From Taenia hydatigena (Eukaryota > Platyhelminthes > Cestoda > Cyclophyllidea > Taeniidae): a stretch of DNA of 64,000 nucleotides. The notes under the pieces are model-generated. The model was not told the DNA's origin, searched no databases, and was given only the letters and a program-made list of their open reading frames with translations. The first letter of the stretch is position 1. Each line of letters starts with the position of its first letter. This document shows, piece after piece, positions 1-12,284 of this stretch. The position numbers and the translations under genes were made by a program. The DNA is taken from NCBI GenBank assembly GCA_036345935.2, contig JADWOT020000003.1, positions 8,296,134 to 8,360,133 on the forward strand, written 5' to 3'.

Positions 1-833
1 GAGTAATTGTAGGCAAGGAAACGTTCTCTCATTTAGACAACGTAGAAATCTCACAGGAATGTTAGACTTAGTAGTAGCAACTTCCATGGTACCTTTAGGC
101 ACATTTGCTTTTGGAACTACTGACCCTCGTCCTGTCGTGATCCCTAGTCATCCCACCCATGCAGGCAAACTCCGAATTTCCGTAAGAGAAGTGACTAACA
201 TCGGTCGCTCGGCCATCAATTGCTCTTCAGTCGACGGTGCATAGCGTCAGGTTAAAGGAATGCCTTATGTGGCTGATAAGTGAACTCGAATAAACAGGTT
301 CTGTTACCGAGCAAGATGGATCATTTGCAAGGAGCTCACATTGGTGTGCTTTATTTGAATTCTTTGGACTGACAAGTGTAAGGAATGCTTGACGCGCTGC
401 TATCACGAGTAGCATCATAAAGAGGGAAGAGGAACAATGAAGGCGGGATGGTCGCTTGCAAAGCACTGAAAGCAAAGTGTATCTTTGGGCTTTCCTCACA
501 TGGAGGACTCTCTTCACTTGCCAATGCATGAAGTGCATGCCAATGGACAGTAATCAGCAAACAATGGGCGCTAGAATGCTCCGGTGCCTAATACGTGGCC
601 TTGTGGCAAACACATCGAAAGCGTAATCAAAGGGTATTTAAAGTCGTAGTGGACTGTCGTACTAACGACAATCAGGATGGTGGCCTGGGAATAAACTTAC
701 TAATGCTAATGCATTATTCAAGTCCAAAGCCTGATTGCGAATGTGTTGATTCGCACGACCATTTGTCAAAGAGAATAATTTTGTTCCCTCAATAATTGCA
801 GACCACTTTCCCTTCGATAAAATCAAGATATTT
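1..833 (+). repeat. Module R1, copy a
   Basis: This stretch is a direct copy of 32,580-33,385; base 1 aligns with 32,580, so the module continues off the left edge of the window. Long runs match, for example around the shared cacaggaatgttagactta at about 52-70 and 32,632-32,650. Copy a carries an extra stretch near 266-300 that copy b lacks. A short frame at 59-244 has a longer, 136-codon relative in copy b (32,533-32,943), but copy a is cut by a stop after 61 codons, so coding is not supported. The module ends at about 833, where sequence switches to module R2 at a shared atttgg. Confidence 0.9.
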
Positions 834-2909
834 GGCGCAAATTGAGGAGAGCTTTTGGAGAAGACAATTGTCAAGCCAGGTGCACATGTTAATCTGCTGA
901 TGGAGGACAGTGGAGAACTTCGGCATTGAAGGTATTGCCCTCCATCTTGGAATAGCCATGCAACAATTGACCAGATCACAACCGTTGAGATATTGGCATA
1001 TTTGTAACGCCAATTCAACAGGAAGCTTGGTAATTTTGCGACTTGAGCTGTTTTAAGCCTAGGATTTCAAGAAAGAATGCCATTTCGGGTTATATAAGAT
1101 CAAATGGGCGAAATATAATAGTGCGAAATAGCCAAATTACTAAGGAGGTGTATACAATAATAATTAATGAAAAAGAAATGTTGGCCCTTAGGACCTACCA
1201 TTGGCGCGAGACGCTAGCGTAGGTTGATGGCGTGGTAGATGCGCCGAGGCTTAAATACATTGTGCCTTGGAGGGGGTGTCCCAGTGACCTCACTGTGATG
1301 ACAGCTCATTGGTTCTCGCCGTATCGCCTGGTCTGACATTCACGCATCAGCAACACCTATCTGACTCCCCTTTATCGAACTATAGGGGCTGCAATCCAAT
1401 AACATGGAAACCTATAATCCTGTGCGCAGAGTAGTGCCTTGCAGCAACTATGGCATCAATACCGCTGCCTATTTCACTGCTACGAGCCATTAGCTTGATA
1501 AGGCAGAAGACCATTCCCTAGGCAGTCCTTGCGTATTTGCAGTTGGTATTGCCCACGCACGTGCCATGGTGTATTTAGGCTAATGTAGATATTGGGCCGT
1601 GAAACAACAATGCCTTTATCTGCGAAATAATCTTCAAGTGTCGACTTTAACACAACCTGTCATTATCAGCATCGACACTACAACTCCTCATAACGAGTGA
1701 TGAAATTAAACTAACATAGACTAGCACTGATTTATTCACGAAGTTTGAAATCCCAAAATTGTTGGTCCACTCTACGCGCACCTCTATTGAAGCGGACAGC
1801 CGGTGAAAGTTTAAAAGTGTCTTTTGCATAATTTTGTTGCATGTAGGAGGTCTGGGAGTCAGAAGATGTGCTCAACTGCAGGAATTTCAATAAATATGTT
1901 TTGTGTTTTGATGGCACAGAAGGATGTGCTCATGCGGACGGAGTAAGTGCAGTTGATGCAGAAGGAAGTGGCAAATCCATCCAAAACCAAAGTTGAGATA
2001 ATTTCTAGGAAACTATACACAATGCTTAAAAGTATGTGCGATTCAAGTGGTGCATACGCGAATAAAATTGGAAAGTGCATGCGTGGTTACCTCCACCCAC
2101 CTCCACTCTTCATGCGTGCACCAAAACTGTCACCCGCCACGGTGATTAGCATGGTCAGATGAATGAAAAGATCCACGTACGCTGTACATCACCTACAATG
2201 AGAGTAGTTTGCTACAACTGCGCCCGTTCTGAAGACTGCGGAGGCAAGTTTGCTAATACATGACATGCCCTTCATTGTGTTTTCGATGAGGCTATTCTGT
2301 AACTGAGAGAAATAAGTTTGTTAGAGGCTGTGATGAACCTCTTATTCATGTAAATGCTGACATGGTATTGTGAGGTCAGATGTTTGAGTTACTACTAGCT
2401 TTCAAATCACTACTATTTTGCAACATGCTACCTTATGAGCCCTTTGCAACTTAGAGTTATCTGGTTGACTGAGAGTCTCAAATGTGCTGGTTGGCTGTTT
2501 TAAGTGAAAACATTGCAAGAGCAACGTAGTCTCAGCTTAGGTTCCACATTGCGGTTAGCCGTGGTTAGTTTAGAAAATTGTGCTGTCAACTTTGTCTTTG
2601 TCAACAGCTGAGTGCCAAGAATGATGTGATGCCTACGACTTGAGGACTGTCTCAAATTAACTCGACTAAATATGCACTTTAATGTCACGTAGCTGCTTAA
2701 AATCGCCTATGCAGTTTAGCACATCTCTATTCACTCATGGAGAGCTCTCCCATTTTTCGACATTATAACTTCTTTGCTTTACAACTCAGCGCATCAATTG
2801 TCCCCACCATCACTACACTGTGCATTGCACGCAGCCCTGTTTCTTAAATGCATGATGCACTGCTGCTCCTTTTTTCTTATCTGGCATGCACTATTAGATT
2901 TTGGGAGCA
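831..2909 (+). repeat. Module R2, copy a
   Basis: This 2.1-kb module is repeated in the same orientation at 56,124-58,176, at roughly 85-90% identity by eye with small indels throughout. A worn third relative of its first 600 bases lies at 61,190-61,660. Part of it (2,245-2,515) recurs inverted at 40,998-41,283. It holds a TATA-like tatataag at 1,091-1,098 that all three copies keep in some form. The frame at 662-1,018 reverse (118 codons) is shortened to 75 codons in copy b, so I do not call a gene. The two copies diverge abruptly after gggagca near 2,909. Confidence 0.9.
1091..1098 (+). promoter_or_regulatory. TATA-like motif, R2 copy a
   Basis: The octamer tatataag sits after cgggt. The equivalent place in R2 copy b (56,376-56,383) has the same octamer, and the worn third copy has tatatatagg at 61,364-61,373. 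Retention in a copy that has lost most other identity is suggestive, but no transcript start is known and the motif is common by chance. Confidence 0.25.
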
Positions 2910-3916
2910 GCTCTATAAGCCGAAACGTCTCTAGAAGGAGGAGAATTCTGATGAAGTTGTCATTCTGTGCTGCTTGGTTCTGTGTGGTGGGTCACACCGC
3001 ATGGATTTGGGATGTGCTGACCACAAGTGACTTTGTAGTTGACTCTAGTAGAAATTGTGGTCAGGATGATGAGGAAGGCAAATATCCTTACCTAACTAAC
3101 TCTATTTAAACATACTTAGATTCATAGTGGAATCATGCATTTGATTAATTAATTCTGACCATCTGTGATGAAGTCAGTACCAAGCAAATGACAGGTTACG
3201 CCGGTGACTACATGAGATCGATGACACATCCCTGAAGAGATGAGTTATGTAATCACGTCGGAGACGCGAATTTGTGTTGGTCAATTTCAAATAAGGCATC
3301 ATGGCTTGCTGATTGTCTTAAAATGAATTTGTGAGGAAGCAAGATACTGCTCTTCCTGCTGCCGCTATGCTGATTTTAGACGCAGTCACATCGGCGTCAC
3401 TTGCGATCCGTTTTATCATATTATACGCCTTCATGAAGTTAGTCCAGCAATTTATGGGGCAACATTCTTAATGTTTAACTGTGGTAGAGATTAGATGAAG
3501 GGACCCTTCCTGCATTGTTCGACACCTTCATCTTGCGTAACTCCGGGATGCTCGTGCCTTTAGGCGGTATACAGGCTGCTCTTACAGCATCTAGGTCGAA
3601 CTCGTGTTGAATTTGCTGCTACTTTTAGCATTTTATGCACTCATTCGACCCACATGCGAGGCCAGTTTTGTGTTATTGAGCCACAATGCGCTTTAAATGC
3701 AAAAATATTTCTGCAAACCGAAGTGTCATATCACTTATTATCGATAAGCCACTCTTTATTGCAACTTTTCAGTGGTGCCATTCGCAATGCTTTCCTTAGT
3801 AATACAAGCTTAAGCACCTTGCAATTAGGGCTGTTTAGTACGCCAGGAAGGGTTGAGCATTGCCAACAGTGTGAAATGAGACAGGACGACTTGCGATGTG
3901 GGGAGCTCGGTTAAAG
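2848..3916 (+). repeat. Module R3, copy a
   Basis: This is the reverse complement of 53,590-54,687. Its 3,230-3,622 part also recurs inverted at 43,380-43,766. It overlaps the last 60 bases of R2, which is shared sequence rather than a clean boundary. The frame 3,654-3,914 (86 codons) begins with the same residues as a frame in the 53-kb copy, but there the frame is split into two overlapping frames (53,577-53,846 and 53,693-53,878), implying indels and no retained protein. Confidence 0.88.
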
Positions 3917-4550
3917 CTAATCTGTCAAATCTTTATCGTTTCTCTCACTCATCGGCAGGCTCAAGCATTCCCGTAGAGAAGCCAATTCGTATGCACACGG
4001 CTCATAATTAAAGAAGGTGCTAGAATGGCAAGTACAGCGTGGTGCCTAAATCACCAGCGGTTTCTAATGTGCTCTGCATTCTGAACCGTCGGATAATTTG
4101 GAAAATAACAGCAAGGTGAATGCTAGATTTCAAACATTGCAATGCTATTGGATTAAGCAGTAGATTTTCGATAATACAACCAAGTATGCCTCAAATTTAA
4201 GCTTAAGAAGTGATGTGGATAAAGCATGAATCGTAGTGGTAGGCAGAGACACCTAACGGCAGCCATTTTAATAAATGCTGATTTTGGAAATAAAGGGGTG
4301 ACAAAGTACACCAAAATACTTGCAACTGTCCTAAGCGAGTCACTTGAAATCATGTTATTTGTTCTCTTCTTGATGCGACTCATGCCTCCAACTGGGACCG
4401 CATTACCAAGTGGGTATGACTTCATTGTGAATCCAGACAGCATGCGTCTAATTCCGGTTATGCTACATTCCCGGCTTGCACTATCTACAAATTAGGTCCT
4501 TTACCGCAAACGATGTCAGCTCCCTTAATATCAAATCACTATTATGCAGG
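3917..4550. other. Single-copy stretch, nothing recognised
   Basis: I found no partner for this stretch in the window. Overlapping frames of 89 and 96 codons on opposite strands (4,226-4,495 and 4,153-4,443) are unremarkable and resemble no family I know. In the right arm the corresponding place, between the R3 and R9 inverted copies at about 53,590-53,600, lacks this sequence entirely. Confidence 0.5.
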
Positions 4551-7008
4551 ATAATGCCGCAGTCACACGCGAGCACAATATACAGCAAAGGTAGCCGTGG
4601 CTATTTACGGAAATAGGAGATCCCTAATGCAATGCTTACCAAAGGATTAGTTGGCAGTCGAATCGCGCAGGTGTCAACTATCACAGAAATCGGTAGTGTA
4701 AAATATGGTTTGGAGGCGTAGACCGATTCTGATGCCACAGATTGGCTCACCTCCTAACTCCTGCTAAAAGCTATCTACTGGCTGACTGTTTCACCTAATA
4801 CAGCAAAAAATCCCCAGGAAAATTCGAGCTTCTTGTACGAGGGGTAGTTGAGTGGAATATCAAGAGAGGGAAGAAATTTCTACAGCGTTATTTGTTTCGC
4901 AACATAACATTGGATGGTAGATTGTGCTGTACGATCCTTCAAGCACTTATGCAATCATCCTGCGTATTCTTGTGCTCTGGAGAATTGAATTTTAACACAA
5001 CACCTCTTTCGGAACACAAAATATCTTCAAGCGCGGTCAAGGTCCTTGTACAAACCAAAGCACGCAACAGATCTTTGTTCTTCTAATGAACTCTCAGCAA
5101 TTCAGGAAAGTTCAGTTCCATTCGATTTAACTCTTAAAATAAAACTTTCCTGCTATTGAAGCATTTCACCACCAGTTTAACCAGTGTCGCACCAGACATC
5201 ATGCAATGCAAGTGCTATAACTACTTTCAACAATTCACGGCACATGTGGTTACGTAAAATGAGCCCTCTTAAATTGTATTCACTGGGTGTCCTAACTGTT
5301 GTGCGCATTTTTGGCACGGTTGCTCCTTAATATCGCCGAGACTTGTAAATTCCGCTGCATCGACGTCAGCCCCACTGATAGACAATCTGCCAATCTCTAT
5401 TTCGTTTCTCAGCCTAATGGCGAAAACGGGTTACCGCAAACTCCTGACCACGCAGACCGTCACGACCGACAGGGTGAACATCAGCCTTCAGCAACTTGAT
5501 CATCTGCATTGCCTCAGCTCCACCAATCTTCTTCGGTTTGTTACGATCGTTGCATTCGTGATTTTACCGTGCAGTCATTTCATGTTCCCCTCCATCCGTA
5601 AAAGGTTAGCTGCTGCTTGAATTCAGAAAGCTCATCTGCATGTTCCGCCTGCCCACCCATCGGACTGACTGCACTATAGGAGAATAGACCATCTATCAGA
5701 TCATCGCCTTGAGAAGAGACGATTTGTGATTGTCATCAATGCAGTGAGATGAATGTCTACCTTCCACTGGATTTACCAACATGTGGATGACCTCACTAGC
5801 CACGATCTTACAATCATGCAAGGATATGGAGTCTTCTACTGCGTCTCTACCTCTCCATCTCCCTAGCACGAAACCGCATGTTCATAATGCACTAATTTGA
5901 TGAGAGGTTGAAAGGAAAGACTGTGAGTATTCATCTACACTGAGATAGCGCTTACAGCAACAATTTTCCTCTTGATACCAGTCGGTTCCTAAACATTTCC
6001 CGATCAGCTAGACTGCGGCATACAGGCCACAAAATGTCCATATTGTCAGGTAGAAAAAGCCATTCCATTTTATTAATGTATTCGAATGTTATCCTGTGCT
6101 ATTCACTTAAGTTGTGGTGAGTTTATGCATAGATGAATGGAGAGATGGGGATGTGATTTAAAAAGGGCAACAACATCATTACGGCCATGCGTGATCACTA
6201 AGTGTGACTACTCAGTGCTTGTGGAGGAGGGTGAGCTGTTATCAGTAAACTCATCTGTCATCAGTAATCAAATGACGAAGTAAGCTGCGTTCAAAGGGAA
6301 TAGCTGATGTTAAACTAGTCACTATATATGTTGAAGTATATGATCCGATGACAAAGATGATTCCGTTGCAACGGTTGTCATGTGCCGCAGTTACGTCCTT
6401 GGCACCCCGACAAACGCTTCAAGGCTAGTTAGCTGGCTAGCTCCTAGCTGCCTCTGTTGATTCACAAATGCTACTGGGTAACCTGGATAACTGCAACGAG
6501 ATGTGAGGGCCTGCATGGACTCGGTAATCACCATTAATATGGTGCTTCGCACTTATTTTAAGCATTGTATCATTGTATGACACAGATCAGAATAATAATT
6601 TTAGAAGAAAATGCTTTTCCCTTTAAAAAACAAGATAAACGTACACAAATAAAAAGAAGTGAATGCTTGAACAAAGCCATCGCTCTTCCTTTAAATGGCA
6701 ATGGAAATGCTTTTACGCTATCCATGATGCCAATAAAAGCATGCTTTGGTAAAACTGTTGATTGACGCCCACACACAAGTGAAAGCTACACATCAGTGAC
6801 ATGCAGCCATTACAATTGAATCGGCGTAGCTAAATCCAATTAAATGCTAGAAGACAGGTATATGTGAATTAATGTGATCCAAATTGAAATAATGTTTGCT
6901 TATGAAAGTGAGACTGAAGGGTTTAGGCGATGAACGGGTCGTTCGCACGTGCGCTGACAGCAGAAAGCTCTTTTCCTACTTTCCTGACTTAATTTAAGCA
7001 GACACGAC

Positions 7009-7317
7009 CTATTGAGTTGCAATGAAAGTGGGGAGTAATATACGGAGAAAGTTTGTACCAAATGGAGGAAAGCGGTGACTAGCTGATGAAAGGGTGCCAC
7101 CGGCGCACAGCTGAATAATGATACAGGCTACTACTGCGTCCAACTGTGGTAGCTGTAGTTGACTGACACCTACGCCATTGGCGACGCAAACTTTGTATGC
7201 GATGATGGGGAAAAGGTTGCAAATAAATAGGTATGGAGAAGGTGATGCTGAGCATTTTGATGAGAAAAGGCTGTTATGATATCCGTGGCATCTGTCGGTA
7301 GGGCTGCCAAGAAGGAG
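7009..7317 (-). other. Conserved indel-free open frame, copy a
   Basis: This is a 309-base frame without an ATG start, read on the reverse strand between an in-frame stop (7,318-7,320) and TAG (7,009-7,011). The same frame is open, with the same flanking stops and exactly 309 bases, at 38,242-38,550 and 52,043-52,351. The left 240 bases differ from the 52-kb copy at about 5 places, far fewer than the flanks. A polypyrimidine-AG acceptor-like stretch lies just inside the 5' end. Translation is mildly hydrophobic (for example VANGVGVSQLQLPQLDAVV) and unknown to me. My hand count between copies gives about 6 silent and 10 replacement changes, only weakly different from neutral. It may be an old exon or simply a well-preserved block. 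Confidence 0.25.
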
Positions 7318-7328
7318 TTAAAAGTGAG

Positions 7329-7601
7329 GTGCCACAGATGGGCAAAGAGATGAAGGGGCGGGAGGAAGAGAAGTTATGCCGTCTGCGTCGACGGCGCAAT
7401 ACGAGAGGAGCATCTAAGCTCAGATGTCTGCTTCAAAGGCGTTGTGCATCTATGGCACTCTTCTTGAGCAACATTTCGGGTAAACTGCCGGAATCCCCAT
7501 CTCTTTGGTTCCTTCCACCCGTCTTATTGGATCATACCGACATCGACCTGTGCCCTCACGAGGCAACCAATTTCCATTTGAGGAGGATGAGTTCCTTTTA
7601 A
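7329..7601 (+). other. 90-codon open frame, divergent to the 309-bp frame
   Basis: This frame starts 11 bases from the preceding open frame and runs the other way. It is arginine-rich at the start (KLCRLRRRRNTRG). The inverted copy at 37,943-38,230 keeps it as 95 codons, and the copy at about 51,750-52,020 keeps the frame open from KLCR to the stop but has a 1-base loss in the first codons. In the central 45 codons the first two copies differ by about 7 silent and 2 replacement changes, but the outer parts are replacement-rich and the third copy shows about 5 silent to 15 replacement. No family is recognised; coding is doubtful. Confidence 0.2.
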
Positions 7602-7739
7602 TTTGCATTCCACTTGTTTGCATCAATGTTGAAGAGACGATGTTAAACTCCTACAAACTTCTCGCTGACCTTCGCTATTGGTGACACCTGTGATGGAAGT
7701 GAGACCAGCAGGCGTTCTTATTCGAATAGACATGCTGCC

Positions 7740-8225
7740 CTAGAGACCGACAGGGCTGGTGATGTGGGTTGATGACCACGCACCAGGAACTCGATGCCTC
7801 CCATCCCACAACTCCACAGTTTGACGTGCTGCCGGGCATTCACTGCCAGTGTAAAATAGCTTGTAGCATGAGAATATAACATCAGGTCCACTGAGATTTA
7901 AACAATTCCATCACGGTCTTTATAGGAAAAGGCGATTGAGTTGAATGAAAGATGTGCGACCGTGACGTCAGAAACTGATCGAACCCTTTCACTTGCAGTC
8001 GCGTTCGATATCCGTCAGATTAAACGCAGTGATATTAAGCATGCACTGCAAAGGAGCTGACGAAAAGACTAGACTACGCTGCACGAAACGAAAATGAGGC
8101 TTTAAATGTAAAAGCCAGAGAAATGATTAGTTGAATACTGGAGTTACGACAACAGAAATTTGGACATAGCAAACGTGGATTCTTTACGAGTTACTTTGTC
8201 GTATAATTAGACGACCTGAATCGGC
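7740..8225 (+). repeat. Family D copy 1
   Basis: This stretch begins near gaccgacagggctggtg and runs past cagtcgcgttcgatatccg. Related copies occur at 11,395-11,925 (-), 14,090-14,640 (-), 37,370-37,860 (-), 45,375-45,990 (+) and 50,810-51,365 (+). Copies differ by many substitutions and small gaps. No coding frame is shared. Confidence 0.8.
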
Positions 8226-8569
8226 ATGACCGGTTGCGGATATAAGATCAGCACAAGTCCTAAAGCATGTCGCGAAACGAAAAAAGCATTACATGCAAAC
8301 AATTTTGACTTGTCCGAATAACGCACTGCATCATGACCGGAGTATCATCCATCTTCGTTGACATTCTGCACATAGCCGGTATTTCGAATCAAGCATATCA
8401 GATTGGAGACCATCTGGCGCATTAATTCTGACTCACGAAGCAAATCACCACTCCCACTTGAGTTAGATGCTCGAAATCATTCATCCGACGTCTCAAAGCA
8501 TTCAGGAAGATGACATTACAACATTCAAACATACTCATCAACATCGGAAACAGATTCTTCACTTCATAC

Positions 8570-8720
8570 TTTCGTCCCATCTGGCTGACGGTTGCTGTGC
8601 TCGGTTCCACTTTATAGTCTCGGTTCGAGCGAACCTCAACAAAAATTACGAGATGAGTGAGGATTTCGTCCCATTACGAGTGGCACACAATCGTGAGCAC
8701 AATCAGCATTCAACGGAATG
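8570..8720 (+). repeat. Family B copy 1
   Basis: The core ccactttatagtctcggttc, followed by a cgag-rich stretch and an acgagatgag segment, is the family B signature, and here lies downstream of family D. The cggttcgag stretch resembles a Pol III B box. See the other eight copies and the finding on family B. Confidence 0.8.
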
Positions 8721-9439
8721 CGGCAAAAATGTTACCATAAAAGGAGGGCTTTTCTAATGCTAAACGTAATGTTAAGTGTTGCGCCTCATAGTTCACTTAG
8801 AAGAAGGAATAGCTGCAGACAATGCCAATGCTTCTGCATGGTATGAAGAGACCTCTTCTTCCGTTCATAGAAGGGACTAACTGTAGTCCTTGTAATTTTA
8901 CTCAAGGCAGAGGACCATTTATATCTTTTAAATTTCTAATTTCTTTATGGGAATGATTGTCTTCTAGCGATTCACTAAAATGCCGATTTTTGCACTAAGT
9001 CAAGAGGAATGGTACGTGTTAACAATTGAATCAACCATCTTGAGTCTTACGCGGAGGTTCTTTCAGCCGGAAGCTTGAGTGGGCATTACGAAGCACGGCG
9101 ATGAGAGTTGTCGCTGCTTCGAGCGTGCCTCCTTTAACTGCATTTCATTCAATTATTTAGAGCACGTAACGCTGTTCTCAGAGACTTCACATTAATACTT
9201 CGACAGCCGGTTGCTAAGTCAAGAAAAAGTAATAAGAGAAAAAAGAGAAACGAGAATAATGCAATGAATGAGGATTTGTTAAGATTTGTGAGTTGTGTCC
9301 ATCCCAATACCAAATCCACAATACTTGAGCACATGTTACTCATTTTGAGCCATCTGGAACAGTCGTTCACCAAACATTCTGCAAATTCATTTTATAAGTA
9401 CTCAATAAATTACCGAACTTCTTCATGATTTTGTAGTTC

Positions 9440-10620
9440 AATTAAAGTTGAGGATTGTGAACTTGGGATTGTTGCCTGTGTAGGCGAAGCCACTAGACCG
9501 GGCACCATCGAATTCCATGGCTATGACGAGAACCTTTCCACGTGACGATCCTCTCCACGCATACGCACACAAGAGCTGCTCACACTCCTCCTTCCAACCG
9601 CTTATCTGGCACTATCTTTGCATTTGGCAAGACATATTCTCCTTCACAGCCATGCTGGTACTAAGTGAAGTGACTGCGCAACAAGTTTTATATTAACGTT
9701 TCTGATGAAGTAGTCGTTTGACATTGTGCGCCTTCCACGTCGTCCCACTGATCAATGCTTTGCAAGCAATTTCACCTACCTCAACGGGCTCGCTCGACTC
9801 CTTTCTATTAGCAAATGCTGACAGGTAAGAACAAAATTAAATTAAATTACTGTTGTACAGGCAGGTCATGACACCATAGTTTGCTTTCTAAATGAGTGAT
9901 TTGGTTTGGCACAAACGCTTCCTGTAGCATTTTATTTACAACTTTGAGCTTCTTGCCACAGGACTTCGTTCTACCTCCAGACACCTCGTTTAAGTACATT
10001 CGACTTTAGTGGGTGTAGAAGATGATGATGCGTAGATGCTGATACATCAGAACTGCCACCAATGCAAGTAGGTTAGGGTGTGTTGGCAGCCGAGCTGTCC
10101 ATGCAACGCAGCTGATAGTTGCAATTGTGGAAAGACAGCAAGTCGGTTCAACTAGCTGTCTCCTCACCATCCTATCGTTTCATCTCACGTCAGTGCTACG
10201 GTTTGTGGGTCCACTTAGGAGCAACAGCTCCTACCATCTTGCATCTCAGAGTGTTTATTACACATGGGTAAGTGCTTCAGTGCCTCATGCTTACTCAGGC
10301 GTCGCATACTTGTAAAATGTGGTGTTAATGTTACGCATTTGTAATGAAAGCGTGTGAAAGCATTAGGAGGGACGGTATCTTCTGGGACGACACTGTGAAG
10401 CTACCACGATTTCTTTGAGACAGGTGAGGGTTGAGGTAAGGCTTGGACAAAATTGCAAGTACCCTGTATTCCACGATAAGTGAAACAACACGGTGAAGCC
10501 GCTCTCTTCGGTGGCGCACAGAATAACACTCTCCGTTTCAGCACACCCATTCACAGTTGTGATGCATGTCTGTGACACGCGTTGAGGGCATGCAACATGG
10601 TGCTGTGAGGGCAGGTGGCG
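9440..10620 (-). repeat. Family A copy 1
   Basis: This is a reverse-orientation member of the 1-1.2-kb family A. Diagnostic shared stretches include cgaagccactagaccgggca near 9,485, the cacatacgc-type stretch near 9,550, ccaccaatgcaagtaggtta near 10,056, and the region of the acaggtgagggttgag type near 10,420. Its first half is part of module R5. Confidence 0.8.
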
Positions 10621-10924
10621 AGTTCTGCACACCCTTTAGCCTTTTCGCATGATTTGACTTTCGGTAGAAATGCTGCACGTACTACACCATCGCCTGCTTT
10701 TGCCACGATTAACGCAGCTGAAAGTGCGACTGTATCGTCTTGCAGACGACTGCTCACATTACGTGTGGCATATAATCATGAGCGCAACCAGTTCAGTGAA
10801 AGTAGACTTATGCAAACAATGAGGTTTTGTTGAGATTTGGGATTTGTGTCCATCCTATAGATTCAATAATTAAACCATCCGATTGTGCATTTGGTGGCAT
10901 GAACAAACAAACACGAAAGCTGCA
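10621..10924. repeat. Module R6-related fragment
   Basis: The sequence around ccctttagccttttcgcatg (10,629-10,648) to acgtgtggcatataatcatg (10,759-10,778) is related to 16,300-16,480 and, inverted, to 47,380-47,520. It links family A to family B, as in the R6 modules. No gene is visible. Confidence 0.6.
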
Positions 10925-10929
10925 TTAGA

Positions 10930-11160
10930 TGGCGGAATAGGTAGAGAAAACCAAAAGGAACCAAATGGAGTTTGAGTGAAGAAAATCAGGTGTTTCCAGA
11001 GCTGACTTCATTGTATGAACCCACATCATTGCTGCAGTGATATTTTCACTCCTTTCGTGACTTCTCCTGAAGTGTACTCGAACCGAGACTATAAAGTAGG
11101 CCCAAGCACAGCAGTAAGCAGTGAGAGAGGACGGAATGGTGGAACCTATAGGCTGCATTT
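10930..11160 (-). repeat. Family B copy 2
   Basis: The reverse-strand core reads through ctcggttcgagtacacttca at about 11,072-11,091, matching the family B consensus closely. Confidence 0.85.
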
Positions 11161-12110
11161 GATTTAGGTGAGACCGGTAGCACGTTTTGATGCTATTTGT
11201 TGATTGCCTCGAGGCATCGTAGATCCTTTGTGGGCTCCTAAGTCAGGGAAAGATGGGTATTTGTTGTTTGGGTTACATGTAGTGTGCCACTAGCTCCGCA
11301 TTCTGATTAGCTAGATTCCAAAGGCAAGACGCGAGTCAGAGTGTCAATAGAGGTGGATGCTGCTTTGGTCACAATGCAGTTCGTCATCTAGAGAAGTCGA
11401 AATCTTTTCTATACAGGACTCTGTTTGTTTGACATCATGCTCTGTGATTTGCACTGCTGTCTAGGAAGCATGACCAAGGTATTATATGCACAGTAAGTCA
11501 TACTAATTCGGCGGTTTTCCCTACAACATGCAGTTGTCACAATATCAGCATCCACTTGGTAATTTCCTTGGTCTCACCTTTGAAGCTTCATTTGCGTTAA
11601 TTTGTCTACTTGCCAGCACACAGGTTTCTTGCACTGCCTTCCAGTTGACGTATATGAAACACGATTGTATTTAATAGGAACCCATCAGATTCCGACGTTG
11701 CGGTCGCACACCTCCTATTCATCCTTGCACCTTTTTTGAAACAACCTGCAGTGTAACTGTTTTACTGACAAGATGCGCCATTTTATGCGCCTGCGTCACG
11801 AGTTATTACTCGTACCGGTAGTAGATGCGTGGCAGGAGGCCCAACTGTGGATTTTTGGAATAAGAGGAATTGGGTTCATGGTTCGCGTTCGTCGGCCACT
11901 ACCTCCAGCCCTTTTGACTTTTAGACAGTGTGTCATCGTATAAAGGGGCATCTCTTTACGTCGCCTTTAGAGTGAGGGTACACAATGCCAAAATTTAGCA
12001 AAAGGATTGTGTGAATTCCATTTCATATGCTTACGCCACGAGTTATTCACACCGGTAGTAAATGTGTGGTAGCAAGTCCAACTGTGACGTTGTGAAATGG
12101 GGGAAATCAC
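11020..12110 (+). repeat. Module R8, copy a
   Basis: This is the reverse complement of 50,810-51,728. It contains family B (10,930-11,160, reverse) and family D (11,395-11,925, reverse). The stretch 11,280-11,400 is matched closely at 51,360-51,480. Copy b ends abruptly near 51,728, where it is joined to module R9. Confidence 0.87.
11395..11925 (-). repeat. Family D copy 2
   Basis: This reverse-orientation copy contains tcagcatccacttggtaatt near 11,547 and ggtcgcacacctcctattca near 11,702, both shared with copies 14,090-14,640 and 50,810-51,365. Confidence 0.8.
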
Positions 12111-12245
12111 TTGTTATCGTTTTAAGACGGCACGGCGTGGAGAACTTGAACGTCTTCGTACGTCACTTCCAAAATGCGTGTACACAATGCCAAAAGTCGG
12201 CAAGAAGTTTGTGGGGATCAGCCAACGAATTCTTTAACATTGACG
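11790..12245 (+). repeat. Local tandem duplication
   Basis: Two adjacent units of about 200-240 bases, 11,790-11,990 and 12,031-12,245, share acgagttatt, accggtagta and tacacaatgccaaaa in the same order. Other copies of this stretch (for example 50,870-50,950) show one unit, so the duplication is local. Confidence 0.75.
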
Positions 12246-12284
12246 CCCTAAACTAGAAAGTAATTCTGATTGAATTTGCTTTCC

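Larger units (their letters stand above)
4551..9890 (+). repeat. Module R5, copy a (5.3 kb)
   Basis: This is the longest repeated unit in the window, matched in reverse complement by 35,960-40,995. Matching runs can be followed end to end, for example the block around 5,299-5,499 against 40,072-40,272, and 6,565-6,776 against 38,790-38,960. Copy b lacks about 280 bases corresponding to 8,320-8,600. The 5,780-7,650 part exists a third time at 51,729-53,600. Copies of families D (7,740-8,225), B (8,570-8,720) and A (from 9,440) are embedded in it. Short frames inside are not conserved as coding (see the rejected list), apart from the curious block at 7,009-7,317. Confidence 0.9.

Noticed and set aside
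1201..1460. GC-richer part of R2 as a structured RNA gene
   Set aside because: It is conserved in R2 copy b but no better than its surroundings, and no known RNA motif is visible.
5299..5499. A 66-codon frame of equal length in both R5 copies (also 40,072-40,272 reverse)
   Set aside because: The first 28 residues are identical, but after that almost all base differences change the residue (about 13 replacements to about 3 silent by hand), the opposite of protein conservation.
6570..6776. 68-codon reverse frame open for about 46 codons in all three copies
   Set aside because: Between the 38-kb and 52-kb copies about 7-8 of 10 codon differences replace the residue, and the frame ends at different places.
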